Below are positions 9,054 to 22,570 of a DNA stretch of 64,000 nucleotides, piece by piece. The notes beneath the pieces were generated by a model that was given only the letters and a program-made list of their open reading frames with translations, had not been told where the DNA came from and did not search any database. Position numbers and translations under genes: made by a program. The DNA comes from Caballeronia sp031450805 (lineage in GTDB: Bacteria > Pseudomonadota > Gammaproteobacteria > Burkholderiales > Burkholderiaceae): NCBI RefSeq assembly GCF_031450805.1, contig NZ_JARTVY010000001.1, positions 2,666,001 through 2,730,000 of the forward strand, written 5' to 3'. Position 1 is the first letter of the stretch. Each line of letters starts with the position of its first letter.

Positions 9054-10469
9054 TTACAGCGAGTAGTACATCTCGAACTCGATCGGATGCACCGACTGAC
9101 GATAACGCTGCAGCTCTTGCGTCTTCAGTTCGATGTAGGCGTCGAGCATCGAATCCGTGAACACGCCGCCGCGCGTCAGGAACTCGCGATCCGCGTCGAG
9201 TGCGTCGAGCGCCTGATCGAGGCCGGCGCACACGGTCGGGATCTTCTTGTCCTCTTCCGGCGGCAGGTCGTACAGGTTCTTGTCGGCAGCTTCGCCGGGA
9301 TGGATCTTGTTCTGCACGCCGTCGAGACCCGCCATCATCAGCGCGGAGAAGCACAGGTACGGGTTCGCGAGCGGATCCGGGAAGCGCGTTTCGATACGGC
9401 GGCCCTTCGGGTTGGACACGTGCGGAATGCGGATCGACGCCGAACGGTTGCGGGCCGAGTAAGCCAGCTTCACCGGCGCTTCGAAGTGCGGCACGAGACG
9501 CTTGTACGAGTTCGTACCCGGGTTCGTGATCGCGTTCAGCGCGCGCGCATGCTTGATGATGCCGCCGATGTAGAACAGCGCGAATTCCGACAGGCCGGCG
9601 TAGCCGTTGCCCGCGAACAGGTTCTGGCCGTCCTTCCAGATCGACTGGTGAACGTGCATGCCCGAGCCGTTATCGCCGACGATCGGCTTCGGCATGAACG
9701 TCGCCGTCTTGCCGTACGTGTGCGCGACGTTGTGGATGATGTACTTCATCTGCTGCAGCCAGTCCGCGCGCTGAACGAGCGTCGAGAACTTGGTGCCGAT
9801 CTCGTTCTGGCCCTGGCCCGCCACTTCGTGGTGGTGCACTTCGACCGGGATGCCGATCTGCTCGAGCAGCAGGCACATTTCCGAGCGGATGTCCTGGAAC
9901 GTGTCGACCGGCGCGACCGGGAAATAGCCGCCCTTCGTGCCCGGACGATGGCCGGTGTTGCCGCCTTCGAATTCCTTCGACGACGACCACGGCGCCTCTT
10001 CCGAGCCAATCTTCAGGAACGTGCCCGACTGGTCCGTGTTCCATTGCACCGAGTCGAAAATGAAGAATTCCGGCTCCGGACCGAAGAAGGCGGTGTCGCC
10101 GAGGCCCGAACTCTTGAGATAGGCTTCCGCGCGCTTGGCGAGCGAACGCGGGTCGCGCTCGTAGCCCTTGCCGTCGGCGGGCTCGACCACGTCGCAGGTC
10201 AGGACGAGCGTCGATTCTTCGTAGAACGGGTCGATGAAGGCGGTGTCCGCGTCCGGGACGAGCAGCATGTCCGACGCTTCGATGCCCTTCCAGCCGGCGA
10301 TGGACGAACCGTCGAAAGCGTGGCCGCTTTCAAACTTGTCCTCGTCGAAATGCGAAACCGGCACGGAAACGTGTTGTTCTTTGCCGCGCGTGTCGGTGAA
10401 GCGGAAATCGACAAACTTGACGTCCTCGTCGTTGACGAGTTGCATGACGTCGGCCACGGATTTACTCAT
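9054..10469 (-). CDS. glnA: Glutamine synthetase, type I
   Basis: A 471-residue GSI-beta glutamine synthetase that makes glutamine from glutamate, ammonia and ATP; it forms a cytoplasmic dodecamer. Signatures seen: FDGSSIAGWKGIEASDMLLVPD near residue 50, GPEPEFF.FD (metal Glu), VEVHHHEVAGQGQNEI, NGSGMHVHQS (ATP site), NPTTNSYKRLVPGFEAPV-type substrate loop, and KNLYDLPPEE, whose Tyr near 400 is the adenylylation site of the GlnE-controlled class. Regulation by NtrC through a sigma-54 promoter is supported by sites upstream. A separate terminator follows the gene. Confidence 0.96.
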   Translation of the reverse strand: MSKSVADVMQLVNDEDVKFVDFRFTDTRGKEQHVSVPVSHFDEDKFESGHAFDGSSIAGWKGIEASDMLLVPDADTAFIDPFYEESTLVLTCDVVEPADGKGYERDPRSLAKRAEAYLKSSGLGDTAFFGPEPEFFIFDSVQWNTDQSGTFLKIGSEEAPWSSSKEFEGGNTGHRPGTKGGYFPVAPVDTFQDIRSEMCLLLEQIGIPVEVHHHEVAGQGQNEIGTKFSTLVQRADWLQQMKYIIHNVAHTYGKTATFMPKPIVGDNGSGMHVHQSIWKDGQNLFAGNGYAGLSEFALFYIGGIIKHARALNAITNPGTNSYKRLVPHFEAPVKLAYSARNRSASIRIPHVSNPKGRRIETRFPDPLANPYLCFSALMMAGLDGVQNKIHPGEAADKNLYDLPPEEDKKIPTVCAGLDQALDALDADREFLTRGGVFTDSMLDAYIELKTQELQRYRQSVHPIEFEMYYSL

Positions 10470-10555
10470 TACCTATCTCCTGATTAACAAAAGTCGGCAG
10501 ATCCCTCCGCCGCCTCGACCAATTCTGCACTTTCCGTTTCAATCGAGGATGGAAA

Positions 10556-10571
10556 AGCAGCTTCTGTGCCA
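10556..10571 (-). promoter_or_regulatory. Sigma-54 promoter of glnA
   Basis: Read on the minus strand, TGGCACAGAAGCTGCT matches the sigma-54 consensus TGGCACR-N4-TTGCW at the invariant GG and GC and at all but one consensus base. It would start transcription near 10546, about 75 bases before the glnA ATG. NtrC-like sites lie 90-145 bases further upstream. Confidence 0.75.
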
Positions 10572-10658
10572 AGTGCATATGGTTCGCGCTAAGTGACTGA
10601 TGTAGCGGGCGCTTTTTGCGGCACGCCAGCGCCGCGCACGCCGTGCTGCAATCACCGT

Positions 10659-10714
10659 GCACCAATCGAGTGCCGCACTACACGGGCCGTCTAGCGTATG
10701 CACTATGTTTGCGC
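10659..10714. promoter_or_regulatory. Two NtrC-like binding sites upstream of glnA
   Basis: GCACCAATCGAGTGC (10659-10673) is an exact GCAC-N7-GTGC, the core of the enteric glnA NtrC site. A second weaker copy, GCACTATGTTTGCGC, lies at 10700-10714. The two are 41 bases apart, close to four helical turns, placing them on the same DNA face, about 115-165 bases upstream of the predicted start, a usual enhancer distance. Confidence 0.6.
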
Positions 10715-10804
10715 ATCCGGGCGATTTTGCACCAAGACGAGGCAGATCCGTGCGCTGCGTCGCCAAGCTAGAATTGAATCATTCCAGCCTGCGGAGACAC
10801 GAAC

Positions 10805-11269
10805 ATGACCACGCGAGAGCAACTGTACGACACGGCCACGCGCCGGGCGGCCGAGAACAACCTTTCATACGCCGGCGCGATACTGCCCGCCGAAGCCTTC
10901 GAACTGCTACAGCTCGAACCGGCCGCGCGCCTCGTCGACGTGCGCACGCGCGCGGAACTGGACTGGGTCGGACGGCCCGCGATCAACGGCGAGCAATACG
11001 TGCACATCGAATGGATTCGCTATCCCGGCTCGGTGCCGAATGCCGAGTTTATCCAACAATTGCGACAAGTCGCCACCCCGGACACCCCGATTCTCTTCCT
11101 GTGCCGAAGCGCCGCGCGCTCGAAACTGGCCGCCGTCGCGGCACAGAAAGAAGGCTTCAGGAACGCATTCGACTTGCTGGAAGGCTTCGAAGGCGACAAG
11201 GATGCGCAAGGGCACAGAAAAACGGTGTCCGGATGGTGCTTTCGCGGGCTGCCCTGGATGGGCGCGTAA
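10805..11269 (+). CDS. Rhodanese-like domain protein
   Basis: A 154-residue single-domain rhodanese-like protein, probably cytoplasmic. The active-site loop is CRSAARS (Cys near residue 99), which would carry a persulfide if the protein is a sulfurtransferase. LVDVRTRAELDWVGRPA and the C-terminal DLLEGFEGDKD are typical of the family. GGAGA precedes the ATG by a normal distance. It diverges from glnA and shares the upstream region holding the NtrC-like sites, so nitrogen control cannot be excluded, but no promoter pointing this way was identified. The physiological sulfur acceptor is unknown. Confidence 0.82.
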   Translation: MTTREQLYDTATRRAAENNLSYAGAILPAEAFELLQLEPAARLVDVRTRAELDWVGRPAINGEQYVHIEWIRYPGSVPNAEFIQQLRQVATPDTPILFLCRSAARSKLAAVAAQKEGFRNAFDLLEGFEGDKDAQGHRKTVSGWCFRGLPWMGA

Positions 11270-11278
11270 TCGGTGCGA

Positions 11279-11977
11279 TCAGCCGGTAGCCGCGTCGAGC
11301 AACGCACGCACGCGCGCAACCGCTGACGCCTCGACGGGCGCGAGTCCCTTGCCGCCGGCACGCACGCCCGAGCCGAAATGCACCGCGCGCACGCCGGTCG
11401 ATGCCACGAACGGCGCGACGGCGTCGACGGTGAGGCCCGCGCCCGCGAGCACCGTGCAGTGCGTGCCTTCGGACTGCGCAACGAGCTTCGAGATCGCGCC
11501 CTGCGCGTCGAGCACCGATGCCTTGCCGCCCGACGTCAGAACATTGGTCACGGTTTCGAAGCGCAGCAGCGCGTCGAACGCCGCATGAAGGTCCCGCGCT
11601 TCGTCGACTGCGCGATGAAACGTGATCTTCAGGCCATCGGCGGCTTCGGCGACGCGTGAGAGTCCGTCGACATCGACATCGCCGTGCGGCGTCAGCATCC
11701 CCACGACGATCGCGTTCGCGCCCGTCTTCGCGATCGCGCGCACGTCGCGCAGCATGACGGCGTAGTCGTCGGCATCGTAGACGAAGGAGCGGCTGTGCGG
11801 CCGCACGATCACGTTCACCGGAATGCGAACCGCATCGATCACCGATTCGATCAACCCGATGCTCGGCGTCAGTCCGCCCTCGCCCATCGCCGTGACGAGT
11901 TCGATCCGGTTCGCGCCGCCGCGCTCCGCGACGCGCGCATCGCCGGTCGTGGTCGCGATCACTTCGAGCAAAATCAC
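11279..11977 (-). CDS. cutC: CutC family protein
   Basis: A 232-residue TIM-barrel protein of the CutC family, historically named for copper homeostasis, though a direct copper role is disputed. Visible signatures: LLEVIATTTGDARVAERGGANRIELVTAMGEGGLTPS at the N-terminus (the family ELC/ELV pocket), VNVIVRPHSRSFVY, TFHRAVDEARD and VLTSGGKASVLDA. I place the start at GTG 11977: GGAGG lies 7 bases upstream and the GTG overlaps the TGA of the preceding gene (GTGA), a coupling arrangement. A longer frame is open upstream but runs through that gene. Confidence 0.85.
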   Translation of the reverse strand: MILLEVIATTTGDARVAERGGANRIELVTAMGEGGLTPSIGLIESVIDAVRIPVNVIVRPHSRSFVYDADDYAVMLRDVRAIAKTGANAIVVGMLTPHGDVDVDGLSRVAEAADGLKITFHRAVDEARDLHAAFDALLRFETVTNVLTSGGKASVLDAQGAISKLVAQSEGTHCTVLAGAGLTVDAVAPFVASTGVRAVHFGSGVRAGGKGLAPVEASAVARVRALLDAATG

Positions 11978-12792
11978 TGCGCGTCCTCCGGCGGCACTTC
12001 GACCACTTCCCCGCCGAGCGCGAGCACGCCGTCGCGCAAGACTTCGAACGCAGCGTTCGCGCGCTCGGGATCGCCCTTCACGCCCAGATCGATATGCGGC
12101 CGCGCGTAGAGCGCACCGCGCGCTGCATCGCCGACGCTCGGCAGGCTGAACGCGCGCACGCCGTCGAAATCTCGCTCGATCGTGACCATCAGCGGCGTGA
12201 TGCGCGATTCCGGCAGCCCGAAGACCAGCAGCGATCGCTCGACGTACGGCACCGCGTGATGCAAATGCGCGTACTTCGTGTCGAGCACCCATTCGATCAT
12301 CGGCCAGGCCATCACCGGAAAGCCCGGCACGAAGTGATGATCGCCGACGGAAAAGCCCGGAATCTTGTTGTAGCTGTTCGGGATGATTTCGGCGCCCTGA
12401 GGAAACACGCCCATGTTCAGCCGATGCAGATTCTCGGGCGTATCCAGTTCGGCGGGCTTGCCGGCCTGCGCGGCGGTATCGCGAATCCGTGCGCGGATCA
12501 GTTCGGCTGCCTCCGGATGCAACTCCAGCGGCACGCCGAGCGCCTTCGCCGCACACTGTCGCGTGTGGTCGTCGGGCGTGGCGCCGATGCCCCCCGTCGA
12601 AAAGACGATATCGCCGGATGCGAACGAGCGCGCGAGCGTCGCGGTGATGCGCGCCGGATCGTCGCCGACGTATTCCGCCCAGTCGAGCGACAGGCCGCGC
12701 GCACTCAACAATTCGATGACCTTCGGCAGATGCTTGTCCGTGCGGCGTCCGGACAAGATTTCATCGCCGATGATGATGACGCCGATTCCCAT
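11974..12792 (-). CDS. Molybdopterin-binding domain protein (CinA N-terminal type)
   Basis: A 272-residue protein with a MoaB/Mog-like molybdopterin-binding fold, as in the N-terminal half of CinA; the C-terminal nicotinamide-nucleotide amidase half of CinA is absent. GVIIIGDEILSGRRTDKH and FSTGGIGATPDDHT are the two classic ligand-binding motifs. Related stand-alone proteins have uncertain function. AAGGAG precedes the ATG and overlaps the TAA of the EI24 gene (TAAGGAG), and its own TGA overlaps the cutC start, so the three genes are very likely one translationally coupled unit. Confidence 0.83.
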   Translation of the reverse strand: MGIGVIIIGDEILSGRRTDKHLPKVIELLSARGLSLDWAEYVGDDPARITATLARSFASGDIVFSTGGIGATPDDHTRQCAAKALGVPLELHPEAAELIRARIRDTAAQAGKPAELDTPENLHRLNMGVFPQGAEIIPNSYNKIPGFSVGDHHFVPGFPVMAWPMIEWVLDTKYAHLHHAVPYVERSLLVFGLPESRITPLMVTIERDFDGVRAFSLPSVGDAARGALYARPHIDLGVKGDPERANAAFEVLRDGVLALGGEVVEVPPEDAQ

Positions 12793-12801
12793 GTGTTCTC
12801 C

Positions 12802-13656
12802 TTATTCAACTATCCGGTCGTGTGCTTGGGCGGTGATCGCCGGATACTGCGGCTCGTTCGCGCGCAGGCGCTCGAGCGCGTGCAGACAGTAATGCGCGAA
12901 CCACAGCGCGGAAAAAACCAGAATGAAGGCATACGCCCAGATCGTCACGGCGGCGACGACCGGGAAAAGCGGCAGCAGCCACACGGACCATGCCCAGAGC
13001 ATCGTCGGAACGGAACCGAGGAGGCCGCTCACGATGCCGATGGCGAGCAGCGGCCAGCGCAAATCGCGGACGATGGCGCGCCGTTCTTCGACGCTCGCGT
13101 GTACCGCGAGCGCGTCGTACGTCATCACGCGATACGTGAGCCAGCCCCAGAGCAGCGGCGGAATCAGCGCGAAAAACGGCGGGATGAGCCACAGCGGCAA
13201 GGTCACGACGAGCGCGATCAGGCAGACGACCGTCGTCACCACCGAGTGTCCGAGGCTGCCGTACCACGAGCCGCCGCGCCGCTCTTCGAGCATCGCGTAG
13301 TGGCCTTTCGGACGGCGCGTCAGGAGCTTGATGACGCCGGGCATCGACAAGGTGGCGATCAGCAGCAGCACGGTCACGACGATCAGCGGAATCGTCACGA
13401 TGACGACGAGAAACGGCGCGATGACCGCGTGCAACGATGAAAAACCGACCGCGTCGAACAGGCGGTACATGGCGGACGTGAGCGCCCAGCCGTCGAGCCA
13501 GCCGTTGGCCGCGCCCGTGAGCGCCTGCCAGAAGTACCAGAGCAGCGCGCCCCACACGACGGTGGCGACGCCGAACGGCATCAGCGTGAGCCACAGCATG
13601 CGCGGATGGAACACGTTCGCAAGCGCGCGCACGAACGAACGCAGCAGATCATTCAT
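12802..13656 (-). CDS. EI24 domain membrane protein (CysZ-like)
   Basis: A 284-residue inner-membrane protein of the EI24/CysZ superfamily with about six hydrophobic segments (near residues 22-45, 70-105, 140-165, 165-185, 205-250). CysZ proteins bring sulfate into the cell, but this member has no sulfur genes next to it, so the substrate is unknown. First gene of the tightly packed EI24 / molybdopterin-binding / cutC unit: only 9 bases separate it from the next gene. No clear ribosome site precedes the ATG at 13656. Confidence 0.8.
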   Translation of the reverse strand: MNDLLRSFVRALANVFHPRMLWLTLMPFGVATVVWGALLWYFWQALTGAANGWLDGWALTSAMYRLFDAVGFSSLHAVIAPFLVVIVTIPLIVVTVLLLIATLSMPGVIKLLTRRPKGHYAMLEERRGGSWYGSLGHSVVTTVVCLIALVVTLPLWLIPPFFALIPPLLWGWLTYRVMTYDALAVHASVEERRAIVRDLRWPLLAIGIVSGLLGSVPTMLWAWSVWLLPLFPVVAAVTIWAYAFILVFSALWFAHYCLHALERLRANEPQYPAITAQAHDRIVE

Positions 13657-13746
13657 GCGTGATTCGTCGAAGAAAGAGGAAACGACAGGATAAACCAGCG
13701 CCCGGAATGCGCGCTGGCGGAGGCGGAAGGCGGAGGAAGCGGACCG

Positions 13747-14763
13747 TCAGAGCGCGGCCGGACGCTTGCCGGAAGCGGCGGCCCGGCGCGCCGCCAGACG
13801 CGCGCCGATGCGCTTGAATGCAAGCCAGTGCTGCTCGATGAAGCCGTCGCCGTAGCGAACCGGCGCGACGCCGGGGCCGCCCAGCTGGTCGCGGATGCCG
13901 GTCGGCTCCACGGTGCGGTCGAACGATGCCGAACGGAACAGGATGTCCCAGAACGAGAAAAGCACGCCGAAGTTGCAGCCGTAGGTCGTGCCCTCGTGAC
14001 CGTAGCCGATCGCGTGGTGGCGCCGATGAAACGCCGGACTCACGATAAGCCGCTCGCCGAGCCATCCGAAATGCATGCGAATGTTGGCGTGCTGCACGCT
14101 TTGCATCAGATTGGTGATGGCCACGAGCACCACGAACTGCGAGGGCTCGACGCCGATCACGAGCGCGACCGTCGCGAAGAAGCCGGCTTGGAAGATATCG
14201 TCGAGCAAGTGATTGCGGTCGTCCGACCAGAGCGACATCTTCTGCTGGCTGTGGTGAACCGCATGCAGTTCCCACCAGATCCCGAAACGATGCTCCAGCC
14301 GGTGATACCAGTATCCCGCCAGATCGAGCAGAACGAGGTAGATCACGAACGTGACGAGCGGCTGGGTCGTCACGCCGGGCCAGAGGTTGTCGATTTCGAG
14401 CGTCGGCACGTTATGCAGCCGCAGCCAGCTTTGCAGCGAATCGAAGAGCGGCTGGAACGTGAAGAAGAAAAAGAGATTGAGTATGCCGAGCTTCACGATC
14501 CACGTGTACAGCACGTCCACGCGCACGCCCTTGCGGTCCTTCCATGTTTCGGCGGGCCGCAAGGCTTCGAGCGGACGCAGGATGGCGTACATCGCGATCA
14601 CTTCCAGGACGCCGACGATCACCCAGTAGAGCGCGTCGTAAGTGTCCTCGTCGTAGTCCATCATGCCGAGCTTGAACAACAGCGGCTGCACGGCGTCCAC
14701 GTATAACGTGGTCTGCAGTGAGGAAACGAAGTTGTCGAGGAACGAGAGAATGGAATGAAACAT
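13747..14763 (-). CDS. Sterol desaturase / fatty acid hydroxylase family membrane enzyme
   Basis: A 338-residue integral membrane di-iron enzyme. The three histidine clusters are intact: HRLEH (HX3H), HAVHH (HX2HH) and HRRHH (HX2HH), which bind the two irons; four or more membrane helices surround them. The family hydroxylates or desaturates lipid acyl chains or hopanoid/sterol-like lipids; the substrate cannot be told from sequence. The start at 14763 has GGAGCACC just before it, better than the upstream in-frame ATG at 14811. It lies 90 bases upstream of the EI24 gene and may be cotranscribed. Confidence 0.85.
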   Translation of the reverse strand: MFHSILSFLDNFVSSLQTTLYVDAVQPLLFKLGMMDYDEDTYDALYWVIVGVLEVIAMYAILRPLEALRPAETWKDRKGVRVDVLYTWIVKLGILNLFFFFTFQPLFDSLQSWLRLHNVPTLEIDNLWPGVTTQPLVTFVIYLVLLDLAGYWYHRLEHRFGIWWELHAVHHSQQKMSLWSDDRNHLLDDIFQAGFFATVALVIGVEPSQFVVLVAITNLMQSVQHANIRMHFGWLGERLIVSPAFHRRHHAIGYGHEGTTYGCNFGVLFSFWDILFRSASFDRTVEPTGIRDQLGGPGVAPVRYGDGFIEQHWLAFKRIGARLAARRAAASGKRPAAL

Positions 14764-14871
14764 GGTGCTCCGTGAAACTCGATTTTCGGGCCGGGTGAAA
14801 CGGTCGATCACGCGGCCCGCGATTCAATCGTAGTACAGGACGCGCGCGAGCGCCGTCTTCACTGCGACGCG

Positions 14872-15894
14872 TCAGGCGCCGTTCGGCGCGGTCACCGGCG
14901 CGCGGTTGTAGAAGTAGATGCCGTGCGGCGAGCGCCCGACCTTGATGGTCTGGATCAGCTTGCGGCTCGCGAGGTCGATCACGCCGACATGCTTCGCAAA
15001 ACGGAACGTCACCCAGAGATACTTCTTGTCGGCGGAAAGTTCCATGTCGTCCGGTCCCGGCAGGAGGCCGGTGATGTCGCCGACATTCGTGAGCGTCTCT
15101 TCATCGATGATGCTGATGGTGTTCGCCACGCGAGTCGAAATCAGCACATGCTTGCCATCCACGAGCGAACGGAAGTTGTGCGCGCCCTTGCCCGTCGGGA
15201 TGGTCTTGACGACTTTCTGCGTGGCGAGGTCGACCACCGCCACGTAGTCCGCGCCCGTCATGCCGACGAGCAGGAACTTGTCGCCCGGCGTCAGCCAGAC
15301 GCCGGCCGGCACCGGACCGACCTTCATCTTCCATTTGACCGTCTGCGTCGCGAGGTCGATTGCCGCGATCTCACCGGAGACCTGCAGCGAAATGAACGCC
15401 GTCTTGCTGTCGTTGGTGAACGCGATGTGACTCGGCATCGTCGCGAGCGGCAGGCGCTTCGCGATGCTCAGGTTCTTGCCGTCGAAATGGTAGATGTCGA
15501 GACGATCCAGCCGCAGGCCGGTCGAAACGAACCACTTGCGGTCGGGCGAAAAGCCGATCTGATACGGGTCTTCGATGTCCTGCACCCAGCGCTGCACCGC
15601 GCCCGTTTTCGGATCGACGAACATCAGATTGTTCGACACCGAATTCGCGACGATCAGCGACGAACTGTCGGGCGTGGGCATCAGATGGTGCGGCTCCTTG
15701 CCCGTGGGCACGGTGCCGATGACCTGGCGCGTGTTTTCGTCGATGAGGCTCAGCGTGGCTTCCGCCGAATTGAGCACGATGACGTTATTGGCGAATGCTG
15801 CGGTAGCGGCGAGCGCCGCGGTGGCCGGAACCACGAAACGCGCGGCGCGTGCGGCGGCCGCGCGCAGGCGGCCGGAGAAGGTATTAGAGCGCAT
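14872..15894 (-). CDS. Exported YVTN/cytochrome D1-like beta-propeller protein
   Basis: A 340-residue exported protein. An Arg-rich N-terminus followed by VVPATAALAATAAFA makes a signal peptide cleaved near residue 35. The rest is repeated ~42-residue blades of the YVTN type: VIVLNSAEATLSLIDENTRQVIGTVPTGKEPHH (shown here only as VIVLNSAEATLSLIDEN), VANSVSNNLMFVDPKTG, VVDLATQKVVKTIPTGKG, TISIIDEETL and VGVIDLASRKLIQTIKVGRSP. No haem motif is present. Such proteins are often periplasmic accessory or quinoprotein-associated factors; function unknown. An alternative start 27 bases upstream is possible; neither has a clear ribosome site. Confidence 0.78.
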   Translation of the reverse strand: MRSNTFSGRLRAAAARAARFVVPATAALAATAAFANNVIVLNSAEATLSLIDENTRQVIGTVPTGKEPHHLMPTPDSSSLIVANSVSNNLMFVDPKTGAVQRWVQDIEDPYQIGFSPDRKWFVSTGLRLDRLDIYHFDGKNLSIAKRLPLATMPSHIAFTNDSKTAFISLQVSGEIAAIDLATQTVKWKMKVGPVPAGVWLTPGDKFLLVGMTGADYVAVVDLATQKVVKTIPTGKGAHNFRSLVDGKHVLISTRVANTISIIDEETLTNVGDITGLLPGPDDMELSADKKYLWVTFRFAKHVGVIDLASRKLIQTIKVGRSPHGIYFYNRAPVTAPNGA

Positions 15895-16050
15895 GAATTG
15901 TTCACGTCGGAAAGCAGGCGTCATTGTAGAACGTTTGCTTGCCGCAACACGTTGACGGCGCACGTCTTTTTGCGCAATAAGGTGCGCCCGCGCAAGAAAT
16001 GCCGTCTGGCCAGGCGTCGTGTCGTCGCAAGCCGGCGGCCTGCTGCGGCG

Positions 16051-20799
<4,749 letters not shown>

Positions 20800-20807
20800 A
20801 GCGTCGC

Positions 20808-20815
20808 ATTATAAT
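20808..20815. promoter_or_regulatory. Palindromic -10 box shared by hrpA and argA
   Basis: ATTATAAT reads as TATAAT on the plus strand (20810-20815) and on the minus strand (20813-20808). It lies in the 22-base gap between the divergent argA and hrpA ATGs. Either direction would start transcription within a few bases of the start codon. No good -35 box is visible for either direction. Confidence 0.6.
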
Positions 20816-20821
20816 CCCGGC

Positions 20822-22192
20822 ATGAATTCCCAAACCGACCTCACCCTCGCGTCGCAGCCGGCCGTAGCGGAAGCCGACGCGCCCAATCCGCTCGCCCAGT
20901 TCGTCGACTGGATGCGCTCCGTCGCGCCGTATATTCACGCGTTCCGCAACAAAACGTTCGTCGTCGCGTTCGGCGGAGAACTGGTGCAGGAAGGACGGCT
21001 CAACGCGCTGGTGCAGGACGTCGGCCTCCTGCATGCAATGGGCATCCATGTCGTGCTCGTTCACGGCTCGCGTCCGCAGCTCGACGAACAACTGAGCCTG
21101 CACGGCGTCGAATCGTCGTTCTCGCATGGGCTTCGCATAACGGATGCCCGCGCGCTGGAATCCGCGAAGGAAGCAGCCGGCGAAGTACGCCTCGACATCG
21201 AAGCCGCGATCAGCCAGGGCTTGCCGAATACGCCGATGGCGCACGCGCACATCAGCGTGGTGTCGGGCAACTTCGTGACGGCGCGGCCGGTCGGCATTCT
21301 GGACGGCGTCGATTTCCAGCACACGGGCGTCGTGCGCAAGATCGACGGCGAATCCATTCGTCAGTCGCTCGCGAGCAGCAAGATCGTGCTGCTCTCGTCG
21401 CTCGGCTTCTCGCCGACGGGCGAGGCGTTCAATCTGTCGATGGAAGACGTCGCGTCCGCCGCGGCAATCGCGTTGCGCGCCGACAAGATCATCTTCGTCA
21501 CCGAGATTCCCGGCCTCGCCGATCAGCAAGGCGAGCTCGTGCGCGAAATGTCGCTCGACGACGCCTATCGCCTGCATGAATCGGGCGAACTGCAGGGCGA
21601 CACCGCCTTCTACCTGAAGCATGCAATTCGCGCCTGCCGCGGCGGCGTGGCGCGGGCGCACATCATTCCGTACGCGCTCGATGGCAGCGTCCTGCTCGAA
21701 CTCTTCCTGCACGACGGCGTCGGCACGATGATCTCCTACGAGAATCTCGAAAGCCTGCGCGAAGCCACGCCCGACGACGTCGGCGGCATTCTCACGCTGA
21801 TCGAGCCGCTGGAAGCGGACGGCACGCTCGTGCGGCGCGGCCGACACCAGATCGAGCGCGATATCGACCATTTTTCGGTCATCGAGCACGACGGCGTGCT
21901 CTTCGGCTGCGCGGCGCTCTATCCGTACACGCAGGAGCGCATCGGCGAGATGGCGTGCCTGACCGTCGCGCCGGAAGCGCAAGGCTCGGGCGACGGCGAG
22001 CGCCTGTTGAAGCGCATCGAGCAGCGCGCCCGTGCGCGCGGCCTCACGCGCATCTTCGTGCTCACGACGCGCACGGAGCACTGGTTTCTCAAGCGCGGCT
22101 TCGTGAAGGTCACGGTGGACGATCTGCCCGAAGACCGCCGCCGCCTCTACAACTGGCAGCGTAAATCGCTCGTCCTCATGAAACAGCTCTGA
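20822..22192 (+). CDS. argA: N-acetylglutamate synthase
   Basis: A 456-residue enzyme that makes N-acetylglutamate from glutamate and acetyl-CoA, the first step of arginine synthesis. Residues ~35-300 are an amino-acid-kinase fold (FVVAFGGELVQEG, VLVHGSRPQLDEQL, LLSSLGFSPTGEAFNL) that binds arginine for feedback inhibition; residues ~305-456 are a GNAT acetyltransferase (LTVAPEAQGSGDGERLL, TEHWFLKRGF). This two-domain layout is the classical ArgA. The ATG at 20822 has no ribosome site and sits 6 bases after TATAAT, so translation may be leaderless. YggX follows 55 bases downstream. Confidence 0.93.
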   Translation: MNSQTDLTLASQPAVAEADAPNPLAQFVDWMRSVAPYIHAFRNKTFVVAFGGELVQEGRLNALVQDVGLLHAMGIHVVLVHGSRPQLDEQLSLHGVESSFSHGLRITDARALESAKEAAGEVRLDIEAAISQGLPNTPMAHAHISVVSGNFVTARPVGILDGVDFQHTGVVRKIDGESIRQSLASSKIVLLSSLGFSPTGEAFNLSMEDVASAAAIALRADKIIFVTEIPGLADQQGELVREMSLDDAYRLHESGELQGDTAFYLKHAIRACRGGVARAHIIPYALDGSVLLELFLHDGVGTMISYENLESLREATPDDVGGILTLIEPLEADGTLVRRGRHQIERDIDHFSVIEHDGVLFGCAALYPYTQERIGEMACLTVAPEAQGSGDGERLLKRIEQRARARGLTRIFVLTTRTEHWFLKRGFVKVTVDDLPEDRRRLYNWQRKSLVLMKQL

Positions 22193-22247
22193 GGACGCGT
22201 CACAAAGCGCGTCCCGCACCCCAAATACAGGAAGGAGAAAGAACACG

Positions 22248-22520
22248 ATGGCCCGAATGGTTCAATGCGCCAAGCTCGGCAAGGAAGCCGAGGGACTGGA
22301 TTTTCCGCCGCTGCCGGGCGAGCTCGGCAAGCGCATCTATGAAACGGTCTCGAAGGAAGCGTGGCAAGGCTGGCTCAAGCAGCAGACGATGCTCATCAAC
22401 GAGAATCGCCTGAATATGGCCGACCCGCGCGCGCGCCAGTATCTGATCAAACAGACGGAGAAGTACTTCTTCGGCGAAGGCGCCGACACCGCTTCCGGCT
22501 ACGTGCCGCCGCAAAGCTGA
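22248..22520 (+). CDS. yggX: Fe(2+)-trafficking / oxidative damage protection protein
   Basis: A 90-residue cytoplasmic YggX-family protein that protects iron-sulfur clusters from oxidation. The family sequence is clear: MVQCAKLGKEAEGLDFPPLPG with the conserved Cys near residue 7, AWQGWLKQQTMLINENRLNM and the YFF motif near the C-terminus. A strong ribosome site (GGAAGGAG) lies in the 55-base gap after argA, and a strong terminator follows, so argA-yggX is a probable two-gene transcript. Confidence 0.95.
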   Translation: MARMVQCAKLGKEAEGLDFPPLPGELGKRIYETVSKEAWQGWLKQQTMLINENRLNMADPRARQYLIKQTEKYFFGEGADTASGYVPPQS

Positions 22521-22540
22521 ACCAACTCCCCGCTCGACCG

Positions 22541-22570
22541 AAAAAACCGACTCGCCGTGGTCGGTTTTTT
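22541..22570 (+). terminator. Strong intrinsic terminator after yggX
   Basis: AAAAAACCGA and TCGGTTTTTT form a perfect 10-bp stem with a 10-base loop, and the T-run is part of the stem, so it can act in both directions. It closes the argA-yggX unit. Confidence 0.88.

Noticed and set aside
12094..13440. A 448-codon plus-strand frame opposite the EI24 and molybdopterin-binding genes
   Set aside because: Arg/His/Gln-rich shadow frame; the coupled minus-strand genes explain the region.
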